64,000 nucleotides of DNA. Origin: Clostridiales bacterium. Lineage in GTDB: Bacteria > Bacillota > Clostridia > Acetivibrionales > RGIG10202. A program made the translations under genes and the position numbers. Shown in pieces: positions 27,263-36,475 of the stretch. The stretch covers positions 1 through 64,000 of the forward strand of contig JAGCXC010000046.1 of the NCBI GenBank assembly GCA_017961515.1, given 5' to 3'. Within the stretch, counting starts at the first letter, position 1; each line of letters opens with the position of its first letter. A model generated the notes under the pieces. The model was not told the origin of the DNA. It did no database searches and saw only the letters and a list, made by a program, of their open reading frames with translations.

Positions 27263-27346
27263 GCGACTGTGGTGGAATAGGCAGACACGTACGTTTGAGG
27301 GGCGTATGCTAAATGCATGTGGGTTCAAGTCCCATCGGTCGCACCA
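27263..27346 (+). tRNA. tRNA-Leu (anticodon GAG)
   Basis: An 84-base class II tRNA with encoded CCA. The acceptor stem GCGACTG pairs with CGGTCGC (one G-T), discriminator A then CCA. The D arm contains GGTGGAATAGGCAGACAC typical of tRNA-Leu. The anticodon stem TACGT/GCGTA closes the loop TTGAGGG, giving anticodon GAG, which reads CUC/CUU. A long variable arm and TGGGTTCAAGTCCCA T-arm follow. An ATPase gene starts 51 bases downstream. Confidence 0.96.
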
Positions 27347-27397
27347 GATGTAAGATTGATATATGACCAATCAGCAATAAAGGTAGGGTGAAGTTAG

Positions 27398-28117
27398 ATG
27401 AAAAGGCTGTTTGTGAATGAAATAAGATTTAGTAAGGATGAGGTAGATAGCAATATATATCCATTTAATATAAAATGTTTAAGAGGTTTTGAAAAATTGA
27501 GGATAGATAGTCCTGTTACTTTTTTTTGCGGAGAAAATGGAGCTGGTAAATCTACATTGATAGAAGGCATTGCTATTGCTTTAGGATTGAATCCTGAAGG
27601 TGGTAGTGATAATATGCAATTTTCAAACTATGACGATTATTCAGATTTGTATAAGTATTTGACAATTAGTAAATTTGGAGTACCTAAGACGAAGTTTTTT
27701 TTAAGAGCGGAGTCTTTTTATAATGTTGCAACAGACATTAGCAAAAATGGAGATCTAGTGTATACGACTTATGGAGGAGAAGATTTACATTTGTGTTCAC
27801 ATGGAGAGTCTTTTTTAAAGCTTGTAGAGCATAGATTCTGGGATAATGGATTATACATTTTAGATGAGCCAGAATCCGCATTGTCTCCACAAAGTCAAAT
27901 GACGCTACTTTGCTATATAAATGATTTGGTAAAGAGAGGATCCCAATTCATAATTGCAACTCATTCTCCGATATTATTATCTTATGAACGCGCCCAAATA
28001 ATTGAAGTAAGTAAAGAGATAAAAGAAATAAAGTATGAAGATACAGAAGCCTACCAAATATATAAGTATTTTTTGAATAATCCTTCCAGAATGCAAAAAG
28101 CCTTATTCGAAGGGTAG
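27398..28117 (+). CDS. AAA/ABC-type ATPase (COG3910-like)
   Basis: The 239-residue protein is a stand-alone P-loop ATPase of the SMC/RecF-like AAA class. Walker A is FFCGENGAGKSTLIEG (about 43-57), a signature-like CSHGESFLKL lies near 130, Walker B and D-loop are GLYILDEPESALSPQ (about 150-165), and the switch His is IIATHSPILLSY. It lacks a long coiled-coil or TOPRIM insertion, so it is not a full OLD nuclease or SMC. Such small predicted ATPases are common in Firmicutes with no firm role. It may be co-transcribed with tRNA-Leu; topB converges on it with a 15-base gap. Confidence 0.85.
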   Translation: MKRLFVNEIRFSKDEVDSNIYPFNIKCLRGFEKLRIDSPVTFFCGENGAGKSTLIEGIAIALGLNPEGGSDNMQFSNYDDYSDLYKYLTISKFGVPKTKFFLRAESFYNVATDISKNGDLVYTTYGGEDLHLCSHGESFLKLVEHRFWDNGLYILDEPESALSPQSQMTLLCYINDLVKRGSQFIIATHSPILLSYERAQIIEVSKEIKEIKYEDTEAYQIYKYFLNNPSRMQKALFEG

Positions 28118-28132
28118 ATGCTTAAACTTAAA

Positions 28133-30016
28133 TTATGTTTCTCTTATTTTATTCATAGTACGTATTACGTAGTTTTTTAATTTGTTATCGAATTCTTCTT
28201 TTGATACTTCACTTTGTTCTATCATAGATAATCCTTTTTCCCAGCTGGCGGTTAGTTTTGGGTCCAATAATTCTTTTGCAGTTTTTTTAACAAGATTTGC
28301 TATGGCAAGGCCTTTTTTTGTTGGAGTTACAGCCTGAGTTTTTTTGTTTATGTCGATGTATCCAATATTATGTAGCTTTTTTATAATGCCAGCTCTTGTA
28401 GCAGATGTACCTATGCCACATGTCTTAATTTGTTCACGAAGTTCTTCATCCTCAATAAACTTACCAGCTTTTTCCATTGTTATTATCAATGATCCATCGG
28501 TATATCGAAGAGGAGGTTTAGTTTGCTTTTCTAAAAGATCAAACCCTGTTACGTCACATTCTTCTTTTTTGGTGAGAGCACCGAGATTAGACAAAGTTTC
28601 CTCTTTTGAATTTTTGGATGGCATATTGTATACTTCTTTCCAACCAATAGTATCTAGAGTTCTGGAATTAGTAATAAATAGCTCATTGTCTATTAGTGTT
28701 TCAACTTTGATTGTGTTGTATATGGCGTTTGGATAAAACATAGCCAAAAATCTTCGTACAATTAGGCAATATACTTTTTTGGTATTCTCATCTAGTCTAT
28801 TTACATCAGGCGATACGTAAGTAGGAATTATGGCATAGTGATCTGATACTTTGCTATTGTCTACGTATCTTTTTGTTTTTGAAGTAATTTTTAATGTGCC
28901 AAACGTTTTTATTTTTGCTACGTATTCTTTAAAGTGTGTATTTTTATATAAGCCATTTAAAATCTCAGGTAATGTTGGCACAATATCTGTAGTTATTACA
29001 CGACTATCAGTTCTAGGATAAGTAATATATTTTTTCTCATACAGACTTTGAGCTATCTCTAATGTTTTATCCACCGGTATCTTAAATTTTTTATTAGCTT
29101 CAGATTGAAGTTCTGCCAAATTAAATAACAAAGGTGGTAACTCATTTTTTTTCTTTGAGGTGATTTTTTGTACGCACCCAATTTTGTTGGATAGCGTATC
29201 TATGAGTTTTTGTGCAATTTCTTTTGGCATATCATCATCAGTATTTTTGTCTTTTGTGGTCCATTTGCCAGTATAGTCTACATTGTTTGTGCGTGAGTGA
29301 AAGTGCGCAGCAACCTCATAATGGGTTTTTGGAACAAAGTTTTTTATCTCATTCTCCCTGTTGGCAACTAGACCTAACACACATGTCATAACGCGACCTA
29401 TCGCAATTAGAGAACTTTTTTCTTCATGCAAATAAGACGAGAGTTCTTTTCCGTAGAGACAAGTGTATAATCTACTAAAATTTATACCAAATAGCCAATC
29501 TTCTTTTGCACGACTGTACGCAGAGTCGGAAAGAGCATTGTAGTCTGATATGTCTTTTGCGTTTTTAAGACCATCCAAAATAGATTCATCTGTATAGGAA
29601 GAAATCCATACGCGAAGAGCTGGCTTAGTGCACTTGCTCTCTTGATACACCAGTCGATATATATATTCTCCTTCACGTCCGCTGTCGGTGCATACGTATA
29701 TTACGTCAACATCTTCTCGATTGAATAATTTCGTGATAGTGTCGAACTGTTTGCGTATACCATCATCATCTATGACAGTATATTTGTATTCAGATGGAAT
29801 AATAGGTAGATCTTCTATATTCCAAAATTTATAGCGCTTGTCATAGCCATCGGGATACACCATTGTAACAAGATGGCCAAAGCACCATGTTATTATATAT
29901 TTATCATTTTCACAAAAGCCAAGCGTGCGATCACTTTTCGAAATAGCAAGACCCAAAACTTTAGCGAAACTTGTCGCGACGGATGGTTTTTCTGTTATTA
30001 ATAATTTTTTGCTCAA
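28133..30016 (-). CDS. topB: DNA topoisomerase III
   Basis: Type IA topoisomerase that relaxes and decatenates DNA by single-strand passage. The TTG at 30016 has a perfect AGGAGG upstream and yields 627 aa (M-SKKLLITEKPSVA). Motifs: TOPRIM start LLITEKPSVATSFAKV, VYVCTDSGREGEYIYR, the catalytic Tyr region KKYITYPRTDSRVI, and GTSATRAGIIKKL near 540. The C-terminus is short with no zinc ribbons. TopB occurs both as a chromosomal gene and as a typical cargo of Tn1549-type conjugative elements; its position beside TrbL-like genes makes the second origin possible. Confidence in function is high, in origin low. Confidence 0.95.
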   Translation of the reverse strand: MSKKLLITEKPSVATSFAKVLGLAISKSDRTLGFCENDKYIITWCFGHLVTMVYPDGYDKRYKFWNIEDLPIIPSEYKYTVIDDDGIRKQFDTITKLFNREDVDVIYVCTDSGREGEYIYRLVYQESKCTKPALRVWISSYTDESILDGLKNAKDISDYNALSDSAYSRAKEDWLFGINFSRLYTCLYGKELSSYLHEEKSSLIAIGRVMTCVLGLVANRENEIKNFVPKTHYEVAAHFHSRTNNVDYTGKWTTKDKNTDDDMPKEIAQKLIDTLSNKIGCVQKITSKKKNELPPLLFNLAELQSEANKKFKIPVDKTLEIAQSLYEKKYITYPRTDSRVITTDIVPTLPEILNGLYKNTHFKEYVAKIKTFGTLKITSKTKRYVDNSKVSDHYAIIPTYVSPDVNRLDENTKKVYCLIVRRFLAMFYPNAIYNTIKVETLIDNELFITNSRTLDTIGWKEVYNMPSKNSKEETLSNLGALTKKEECDVTGFDLLEKQTKPPLRYTDGSLIITMEKAGKFIEDEELREQIKTCGIGTSATRAGIIKKLHNIGYIDINKKTQAVTPTKKGLAIANLVKKTAKELLDPKLTASWEKGLSMIEQSEVSKEEFDNKLKNYVIRTMNKIRET

Positions 30017-30048
30017 TAATATACCTCCTAAATATACCACTAGTAAAA

Positions 30049-30078
30049 AGTGTATCACAAAAATAGTAATAACATCAA
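30049..30078 (-). promoter_or_regulatory. Promoter of topB
   Basis: On the minus strand TTGATG (30078-30073), 18-base spacer and TGA-TACACT extended -10 (hexamer 30054-30049), about 33 bases before the TTG start. I found no clear plus-strand promoter for the gene at 30145 in the same gap. Confidence 0.6.
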
Positions 30079-30144
30079 GTAATATTTTTGATTACAATGA
30101 CCGATATATTTTTTTGAAATGGGTCATAAAGAGAGGTGATATGA

Positions 30145-31143
30145 GTGATATCTTTACTAGTGATACTTGCTATGGTTCTTATGATGTGTATAGACGGTTA
30201 TTTGAGCAAGGCATTTGGGTGGATATTAGACAGGATAACATTGTTTTTACATTGCGCTTTTACATGGGTTATAAACGCATGTACTTCTGATTTTATAATA
30301 GGAGAGGAAATGTACAATGATAATTTTGTGCTAAGTGTTTTGAATTTTGCTAGAGAAGAAATTGTTACGATATCAATTTTATTACTCTCTTTAATAGCAA
30401 TGTGGCAGTTATTTAAAGTTTTTTGGGGTTACGCAGGTTTAAACAACGATATAGAAGAGCCGTGGAAAATAGCAATAAAAATTGTTATATTTGCTACATT
30501 AATAAGAAGTTCGTATGGATTATGTAAATTTATAATAACAGGACCAGTTGCTAGTATGACGACTACCATAAGACAAATAGAAACTAAAGTTGAAAATAGG
30601 CAAATAAAGCAAACGGACAGAAGTGGAACAGTTGCGGCTAATACGAGTTTTGCTATAATAACTAATCTTAAAGATTACATAACATCATACGGGAATTCAG
30701 GACTTGCATTTTCAATTGTAAAGGACATAATTATTCTTTTTATAGATTATAAAATGCTTATGTTTATTCTTCTATTTGCGCAAAAGTACGTAAATATGAT
30801 TGTTTATATAGTAATATCACCGCTTGCATTTGCATTTGGTGTATCTAGATCAACATCAGACATATTGTCGTCTTGGATAAAATTATTTGCAGGTGGTATT
30901 GCAATGCAGTTATTCCAAATTACGCTTCTTAGGGTATTAAATGCTTATTCTAGTGTTATAGGTGCAGCTAGTAGGTTTGATTGGAGTTTAGTGTTTGTTT
31001 ATTTTGCTGTAGCTATGGTGACTGATAAAGTAGAAGAAATTTTATCTGAATTTGGCCTATCAGGAGGAATAAGATTGCATTTTGGTATAGGGGAGAATAC
31101 AAAAATAGCTGGAGTAATGATGCTTAAGAGATTAACCAAGTAG
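30145..31143 (+). CDS. TrbL/VirB6-like polytopic membrane protein, paralogue 1
   Basis: First of four related membrane proteins in a row. GTG 30145 follows GAGAGGTG at good spacing; an overlapping ATG at 30141 is in another frame and encodes no conserved protein. The 332-residue product has hydrophobic stretches at the start (1-45), about 65-90, 105-125, 190-265 and 275-300. Three landmarks are shared by all four: W-x-LF-K-x-F (WQLFKVFWGYAG, about 87-98) followed by an acidic/Pro segment, then ISPLAFAFGVSRSTSDI with SSWIKLF (about 224-246), and an EFGL/ELGF box near the end (about 302). The middle block resembles TrbL/VirB6 proteins of Gram-positive conjugative elements, inner-membrane channel subunits of type IV secretion. 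Secretion function is inferred. Confidence 0.8.
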   Translation: MISLLVILAMVLMMCIDGYLSKAFGWILDRITLFLHCAFTWVINACTSDFIIGEEMYNDNFVLSVLNFAREEIVTISILLLSLIAMWQLFKVFWGYAGLNNDIEEPWKIAIKIVIFATLIRSSYGLCKFIITGPVASMTTTIRQIETKVENRQIKQTDRSGTVAANTSFAIITNLKDYITSYGNSGLAFSIVKDIIILFIDYKMLMFILLFAQKYVNMIVYIVISPLAFAFGVSRSTSDILSSWIKLFAGGIAMQLFQITLLRVLNAYSSVIGAASRFDWSLVFVYFAVAMVTDKVEEILSEFGLSGGIRLHFGIGENTKIAGVMMLKRLTK

Positions 31144-31173
31144 AAATTTAGGCAATAAATGAAAGGAGAATGA

Positions 31174-32163
31174 ATGATGTCTACCATAGGGAATATAGCA
31201 TTACAAGTAATATCAGTAATATTAAAATTCATAATACCACTTATGACAAGCATAATTGATATTATTATTACATTTATATTCACAATTGTGCATGCAGGTT
31301 GTGTATTTGTTATAAAGAATGTAATGGGATTATTTATGATAACTGAAAAATCAATTTTTGATGATAAAGCGGACGTTGTTCCTCTAATGATTAACACATA
31401 TCTGCCCAATTTTAGATCAATGGCGATTTCCATTATTGCGTTAATAGTGGCATGGAACTTATTCAAAACATTTTTTGAGTATGCAGGATTATCGTCTGAA
31501 GCAGAGGAACCTTGGAAGATAGGAATAAAAATTATGATATTTGCTGCATTGGTTTGGGAGTCAAAAAATATATGTAGATATTCAATAAGACTTTTTGAAA
31601 AGCTTATGGATGTAATAGAAATAAAGGAATTTAGTTTTACATGGTTGGATAGTCTTAAAAACAGGTTTGAAAGTTTTGATTTAGGTGCTTATGCAGGTGC
31701 GATTTTGCAGGAAGCATTGCTAAGTAAGGTACCGCAGTTGATTATGTTTTTGTCTTTATTAATAATAGATTTAAAACTTATATCCGTAGTTATAGATCTT
31801 GCGGAGAAGTATATTCGTGTAGGATTTTTGATTATTATATCACCATTATCAATGGCGTGTGGTGTGGCAAAATCCACTAGCCAAATATTTACTGCATGGG
31901 TGAAATTATTTTCAGGAACTCTTGCAAGTGTATTTATAAAGTATTTTTTAATAAAGATTTTACTTGAAAATAGTGGGACAATTTTAATGAATACTAGGTA
32001 TAACGTTTTACGTTCAGCTATTATTTTGATAGCATTTACAAGTTTAATACAACAATCAGATGAGTTAATAAAAGAATTAGGATTCCAAGCGGGAAGGACA
32101 ATAGGAAGAGGAACGGGTGTAGTTTCTGGTTTGATAGGGAAAGGAATGGGGTTACTTAAGTAA
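31174..32163 (+). CDS. TrbL/VirB6-like polytopic membrane protein, paralogue 2
   Basis: 329 aa, collinear with the preceding gene and 30 bases behind it with an AAAGGAGAAT ribosome binding site. Shared landmarks: WNLFKTFFEYAG (about 94-105) followed by EEPWKIGIKIMIFAALVW, ISPLSMACGVAKSTSQI with TAWVKLFSG (about 222-248), and ELGF near 301. The last 30 residues are Gly-rich (GRTIGRGTGVVSGLIGKGMG), a glycine-zipper-like helix not present in paralogue 1. Similarity between the four is strongest in the two membrane blocks and low elsewhere, so the duplications are old. No signal peptide or catalytic residue is seen. Confidence 0.8.
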   Translation: MMSTIGNIALQVISVILKFIIPLMTSIIDIIITFIFTIVHAGCVFVIKNVMGLFMITEKSIFDDKADVVPLMINTYLPNFRSMAISIIALIVAWNLFKTFFEYAGLSSEAEEPWKIGIKIMIFAALVWESKNICRYSIRLFEKLMDVIEIKEFSFTWLDSLKNRFESFDLGAYAGAILQEALLSKVPQLIMFLSLLIIDLKLISVVIDLAEKYIRVGFLIIISPLSMACGVAKSTSQIFTAWVKLFSGTLASVFIKYFLIKILLENSGTILMNTRYNVLRSAIILIAFTSLIQQSDELIKELGFQAGRTIGRGTGVVSGLIGKGMGLLK

Positions 32164-32181
32164 ATAGTTAAGAAAGGAGAT

Positions 32182-33519
32182 ATGATTATGTGGCTTGTGT
32201 GTGCGGGATCTTTAACAAGTATATTTACGGCTTTAGTAGATTATTTGGTATCAATGATCCTGGGAATATTTAATGTTAGCATAAATCTTATTGTGGCAGT
32301 TTTTGTTGATGCAATGGTATGGTTATTCCACACATGCATGTTAAGGCCACTTATCACTGAAATATATGGTGTATTTATTTTAAAAAAAGATATATTTAAT
32401 AATGATGAACTAATGGGACTAATACTAAACTTTTGCCATGAAAAATTGATGTTAATAGGACTTGGGATAATAGGACTTATAGCAGCATGGCAACTGTTTA
32501 AAACATTTTTTGCACATTTTATACAGACAGAAGTTGAGGATGGATTTAAAATTGCCTGTAAGTTATTGATTTTTGCAACACTTATTTACAGTAGCAAAAC
32601 TTTATGCGTAAAGTGTGTGGGAGTTGGTGCTGAAGTAGTGGAAGCGTTGGGCAAAATAAATACGTTTGCGACAGTAACAATAAAAAATGGAGAGGAAGTA
32701 ATAGAACAAAATTTAATACCCCAAAAAATGGGTGTAAAAGATAAAATAAGTGGCATGTTCGATGTTATGGAAAATTTAAACTTTTCAGCATTTAGCACAG
32801 GAGGGGATATGCTAGGAATATTTGATATTGTGAAGTTTGTATTTATATTAAAGATAGATTTGGAACTTTTAAAATTGGGGATTGCCATGGCAGAAAAATA
32901 TGTTACGTTAATATTTATGATTCTGGTATCGCCAATTAGTTTTGCGTGTGGTGTTGTAAAATCAACTAGTAATATCTTATCTAAATGGATTAGCTTATTT
33001 ATAAGTAGTATACTGTACAACATATTTCAGTTTTTAGTTATGGCACTTTTGTTCCAAGTTACAGATTTTATGACAGAGAAACAGATAGGCTGGAGTTTCT
33101 TGGGTGATTGGGTACCACCAACTTATATGCTAAAAGACGGTTGTACATTCAAATATATATGTACCATATGGGCAATTGTGCAATTAGGTAAAAACGCAGC
33201 ATATTTGATAGATGAATTAGGATTTAGCTTCCTGGGTAATACTACGACATCCATGGGGACATTCACAAAAGGAGCTTTGGCGGTGGCTGGCGTAATTGGT
33301 GCTAAAACAATTAATACTTATAACAAGGGTAAAGATTTATATAATAAATCTAAAAATACGCCGCCAAGTGTTCTTATGACGCCAGGAAGTGGCCCATTAA
33401 CTAATTTTGGTCAAGAAAGTGATGTGTTAGCGAATTTTAGCGATGAAAGTAGTGCATTAACGAATTTTAGTGATGAAAGTGAACCGACAACTGTGTATGA
33501 TGATGAATCAACTTATTGA
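32182..33519 (+). CDS. TrbL/VirB6-like polytopic membrane protein, paralogue 3
   Basis: 445 aa, 18 bases after paralogue 2 (AAGGAG site). Landmarks: WQLFKTFFAHF (about 102-112) with an acidic EVEDGFK replacing EEPWK, VSPISFACGVVKSTSNI with SKWISLF (about 249-274), and ELGF at about 345. The middle loop (150-220) is longer than in paralogues 1 and 2. After the last helix a hydrophilic tail of about 90 residues ends in three tandem ten-residue units of the form (L)xNFxxESxx (LTNFGQES, LANFSDES, LTNFSDES) and an acidic finish. The tail may be a cytoplasmic docking segment; that is inference. Confidence 0.8.
   Translation: MIMWLVCAGSLTSIFTALVDYLVSMILGIFNVSINLIVAVFVDAMVWLFHTCMLRPLITEIYGVFILKKDIFNNDELMGLILNFCHEKLMLIGLGIIGLIAAWQLFKTFFAHFIQTEVEDGFKIACKLLIFATLIYSSKTLCVKCVGVGAEVVEALGKINTFATVTIKNGEEVIEQNLIPQKMGVKDKISGMFDVMENLNFSAFSTGGDMLGIFDIVKFVFILKIDLELLKLGIAMAEKYVTLIFMILVSPISFACGVVKSTSNILSKWISLFISSILYNIFQFLVMALLFQVTDFMTEKQIGWSFLGDWVPPTYMLKDGCTFKYICTIWAIVQLGKNAAYLIDELGFSFLGNTTTSMGTFTKGALAVAGVIGAKTINTYNKGKDLYNKSKNTPPSVLMTPGSGPLTNFGQESDVLANFSDESSALTNFSDESEPTTVYDDESTY
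33396..33485 (+). repeat. 30-bp coding tandem repeat (three copies)
   Basis: Three consecutive 30-base units at the 3' end of TrbL-like paralogue 3 encode the (L)xNFxxES decapeptide. The second and third units are nearly identical in DNA (GAATTTTAGCGATGAAAGTA and its variant with AGTGATGAAAG), indicating recent expansion. Confidence 0.75.
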
Positions 33520-33565
33520 TATGAAGACAAGATTTATTTTTAGAGGAAAGGAGAGTTAGGTCTTT

Positions 33566-36385
33566 ATGGATACAGATATTCTTAGTGAAGATACTATAGA
33601 TCTTGGCATTAGGACTGGAATAAGTGGTGTAGTAGTTGAAATAATATCTGGTCTTATTAAGACATTTCTAAATGTAGTGTTCTTGATTGTTAATCTGGGA
33701 TTTTCACTTATCCTAGATTTAATGCATACAACAGCATTATGGCTTATCAAGAAGATTAGGGTTAATTTTGCTATAGATGAAACATTTTTTACCAATAGCC
33801 AAACACAATTCGGTAATGTATTGAGTGTATTTAAAGACGCGACGCAGATAGTGGGACTATCTATTATAATATTAATAGTATTGTGGCAATTATTTAAAAT
33901 ATTTTTTAAATCTGGTGGAATAGAGACAGACGATCCAATGAAACTAGGTGTTCGCCTTATAATATATGGAATACTTGTGGGTAAGGCATACGATATTATA
34001 AATATGATAATAGTATCTATATATTCGCCTGTTGTGAATGGATTGCTTAGTATTATATATGATTCGGATATAATGGGATTAAATAAAGATATGTCACTTA
34101 CTAACGTAATGTCGATGATACTGGGAAGTTTAGGAACGGTATTAAAATTGGATAGTTCGGCACTTAAGAGCTTTGGTACATTTTCGACGTTAATACAAGG
34201 ACTTGTCTTGTTGTACATTGACTACAATATCGTATTGGTTGTATTTAAATTTGCAGAAAGAGCAGTTACATTATTTATACTAACATTGATATCACCACTT
34301 ACATTTGCATGCGGTGTATCCAAGAATACAAAACATATATTTGAAGGATGGATAAAAGCTTTTGTTGGTGTACTTGTTATGTATTTCGTATATAACTTAA
34401 CACTTGTCCTTGTAATACTATTTTTATACTTGAGTAATGGAGGACAGTTGACGATATCAGGAGCTGTACATGGATTTAATGGCCAAACTAGTTTTATCTT
34501 TGCAACGGGCATGTTGCTTGGAATTTTGTCTATAATGGATCAAGCAGAAAATATAGCGAAAGAATTAGGATTTAATACAGGAGGGTCTGTTTTATCTGTT
34601 AAGGGTAGCATAAATTCTATAAGAGCTGGAACTAGTATGATGCAAACAGGTTGGGAAAAAACAAAAGGCTATTTCACAATGGGACTGGTAGTAGCAGGAA
34701 AACTTAATAAGATGCAAAAGAATAGAATAATAAGAAAAAGATTAAAAGAAGTACAAAAGGTTAAGATGTATCAAGAAGGACTGAATAAAAATCCACAAAA
34801 TGAATTATATAAGAAGAAATTAGATAAGCATATTAAGAAATTAGATAAATTGACGGGAGAACAAGAGCTTAAGGAACAATTGAAGAAAAAAGGAAAATAT
34901 GAAGATAAATTAAAGAGTAAAGATCTAAGCGAAGAGAATAGGAAGAAGTTTGAGGATAAACTTAGATCATGTAATAACAGGATAAATAGGCTTAATGAGA
35001 AGATACAAGATAAAAAAGAGGAGGAAAAAGAATATGAGGAAGGAAAAGGCGGAAGAAGAAGACTAGATAAAGTGAAGAATAAAATTGAAGATAAGAAGAT
35101 GAAGATAGATGAGCTAAAAGTAGATAAAAAAGGACAAGAGATACAAAAAGAAATAGATTCGTTGTTATCGAAGGAACAGCAAATAAGACAAGCGATGTTT
35201 GCAAGTAAATTTTTCTCAAAGAAAGAGCTAGAAAACAATGCGGAATATATGGCACTTAAAAAAGAATTTATAGATGATCCAAATAAAGATGATAAATTAG
35301 GTAAATTTAAGAAAAGAGGTTTTGTTGATGCAGCAATGAATATATCTTTTGAGATAGAGAAAAAACGAAGAGAGCTTCGTAATCACTACAAAGAGGTTGA
35401 TGCTGAGATTAAAAATTTACAGAAGAGTATAGCAAAAGATTCAACTGACCTAATATCAGTAAGAGGTAAAGTAAAAGATAAAAACGAGACTAAGATACAA
35501 CAATTGAATGAAAAGATTAACAAATATGATCATAAGATAAAAAATCTAGATAATAAAATAGCAAAAGCAACAGGGGAAGAAAGAAAGAAGTTGGAGGATC
35601 AGAAATCTTTATTAGAAGACAAGAAAAATGCGCTTAAAGAGAAAAGAGACATGTATGCTACAGTAAATAAAAATGCTGATGATATTTATGTAGCAGAAAA
35701 ACAACAGAAATTTAAGATTAATAAGTCGAAATTAATTATGAATGTGGCATCAGATATTGCCGGTGTTGATCGTAATATAGTTGATTTTGGAAAAAAGATA
35801 TTAACTAAAAATAATTTAGATAATATATTAGGTGCATATAAAGAATCATTCGAAGTTGCAACTGATGCTATTGTTAAGCTATCTCCAGGAGCAGATTCGA
35901 GATTGCATTCAGTTGGAAGGAGAGAAGAAGAAAAGATCTACAATAGATATATGGATAACGAATACAAAATAAATTATGCTACAAAGAAAATAAGTTCACT
36001 AGAAAAACAAAAAGAAAGGCTTAAAGTTAATAGTGATGCATATAAGGAAATTCAGGCTAAGATAGACAAGCAACAAGTATTTATTGATAAATGCAAAGAA
36101 GATAAAAAAACGTGTTATGAAATGGCTAAAAGTAGGAAGAATGACTATGATGAAATGATGAAAAGTGAAAGCAATAAAATAAGTAGTTCTGACGAAAAGA
36201 TGATAGAAGAAATGAAGAGTAGAGCTAAAAATAGTTCATATAAGTATACACAAGAGGATATAGATAATGCGGTTGCAACATCAAATGATAAAAAAATTAG
36301 AGAACAACAAAGACAAAAAAGAGAAGATGAAAGAAACAGAAAAAGGTTACAAGAGTTAATAAATAATTATGAAGGTAAGTCATAA
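33566..36385 (+). CDS. TrbL/VirB6-like membrane protein with a 600-residue coiled-coil tail, paralogue 4
   Basis: 939 aa. Residues 1 to about 340 are a TrbL/VirB6-like membrane domain with the same landmarks: WQLFKIFFKSGG (about 106-117) then ETDDPMKLGVRLIIYG, ISPLTFACGVSKNTKHI with EGWIKAF (about 242-265), and ELGF at about 333. The rest is extremely charged, Lys/Glu/Asp-rich and helical, with long heptad stretches (about 390-520, 600-720, 800-930) and no further membrane span. The tail would lie in the cytoplasm and could act as a scaffold or gate. I know of no described TrbL protein with such a tail, but cannot search. The gap to the giant gene behind is 90 bases. Confidence 0.8.
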   Translation: MDTDILSEDTIDLGIRTGISGVVVEIISGLIKTFLNVVFLIVNLGFSLILDLMHTTALWLIKKIRVNFAIDETFFTNSQTQFGNVLSVFKDATQIVGLSIIILIVLWQLFKIFFKSGGIETDDPMKLGVRLIIYGILVGKAYDIINMIIVSIYSPVVNGLLSIIYDSDIMGLNKDMSLTNVMSMILGSLGTVLKLDSSALKSFGTFSTLIQGLVLLYIDYNIVLVVFKFAERAVTLFILTLISPLTFACGVSKNTKHIFEGWIKAFVGVLVMYFVYNLTLVLVILFLYLSNGGQLTISGAVHGFNGQTSFIFATGMLLGILSIMDQAENIAKELGFNTGGSVLSVKGSINSIRAGTSMMQTGWEKTKGYFTMGLVVAGKLNKMQKNRIIRKRLKEVQKVKMYQEGLNKNPQNELYKKKLDKHIKKLDKLTGEQELKEQLKKKGKYEDKLKSKDLSEENRKKFEDKLRSCNNRINRLNEKIQDKKEEEKEYEEGKGGRRRLDKVKNKIEDKKMKIDELKVDKKGQEIQKEIDSLLSKEQQIRQAMFASKFFSKKELENNAEYMALKKEFIDDPNKDDKLGKFKKRGFVDAAMNISFEIEKKRRELRNHYKEVDAEIKNLQKSIAKDSTDLISVRGKVKDKNETKIQQLNEKINKYDHKIKNLDNKIAKATGEERKKLEDQKSLLEDKKNALKEKRDMYATVNKNADDIYVAEKQQKFKINKSKLIMNVASDIAGVDRNIVDFGKKILTKNNLDNILGAYKESFEVATDAIVKLSPGADSRLHSVGRREEEKIYNRYMDNEYKINYATKKISSLEKQKERLKVNSDAYKEIQAKIDKQQVFIDKCKEDKKTCYEMAKSRKNDYDEMMKSESNKISSSDEKMIEEMKSRAKNSSYKYTQEDIDNAVATSNDKKIREQQRQKREDERNRKRLQELINNYEGKS

Positions 36386-36475
36386 AAAGAAGTAAATATG
36401 TGGCAAAAAATAATTAGGATAGATAACTAATAATACAACCCAAGGGGGATAAGTAAAAGAGGTGATGACTAGATT

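Noticed and set aside
27347-28132. OLD-family or Gabija-like defence ATPase at 27398
   Set aside because: The protein is a short stand-alone ATPase without a TOPRIM domain or a helicase partner, so a defence assignment is not supported.
29925-30290. Plus-strand frame including an ATG at 30141 with MSDIFTSDTC
   Set aside because: Mostly antisense to topB and then out of frame with the TrbL-like gene, whose hydrophobic pattern and paralogues support the GTG at 30145 in the other frame.
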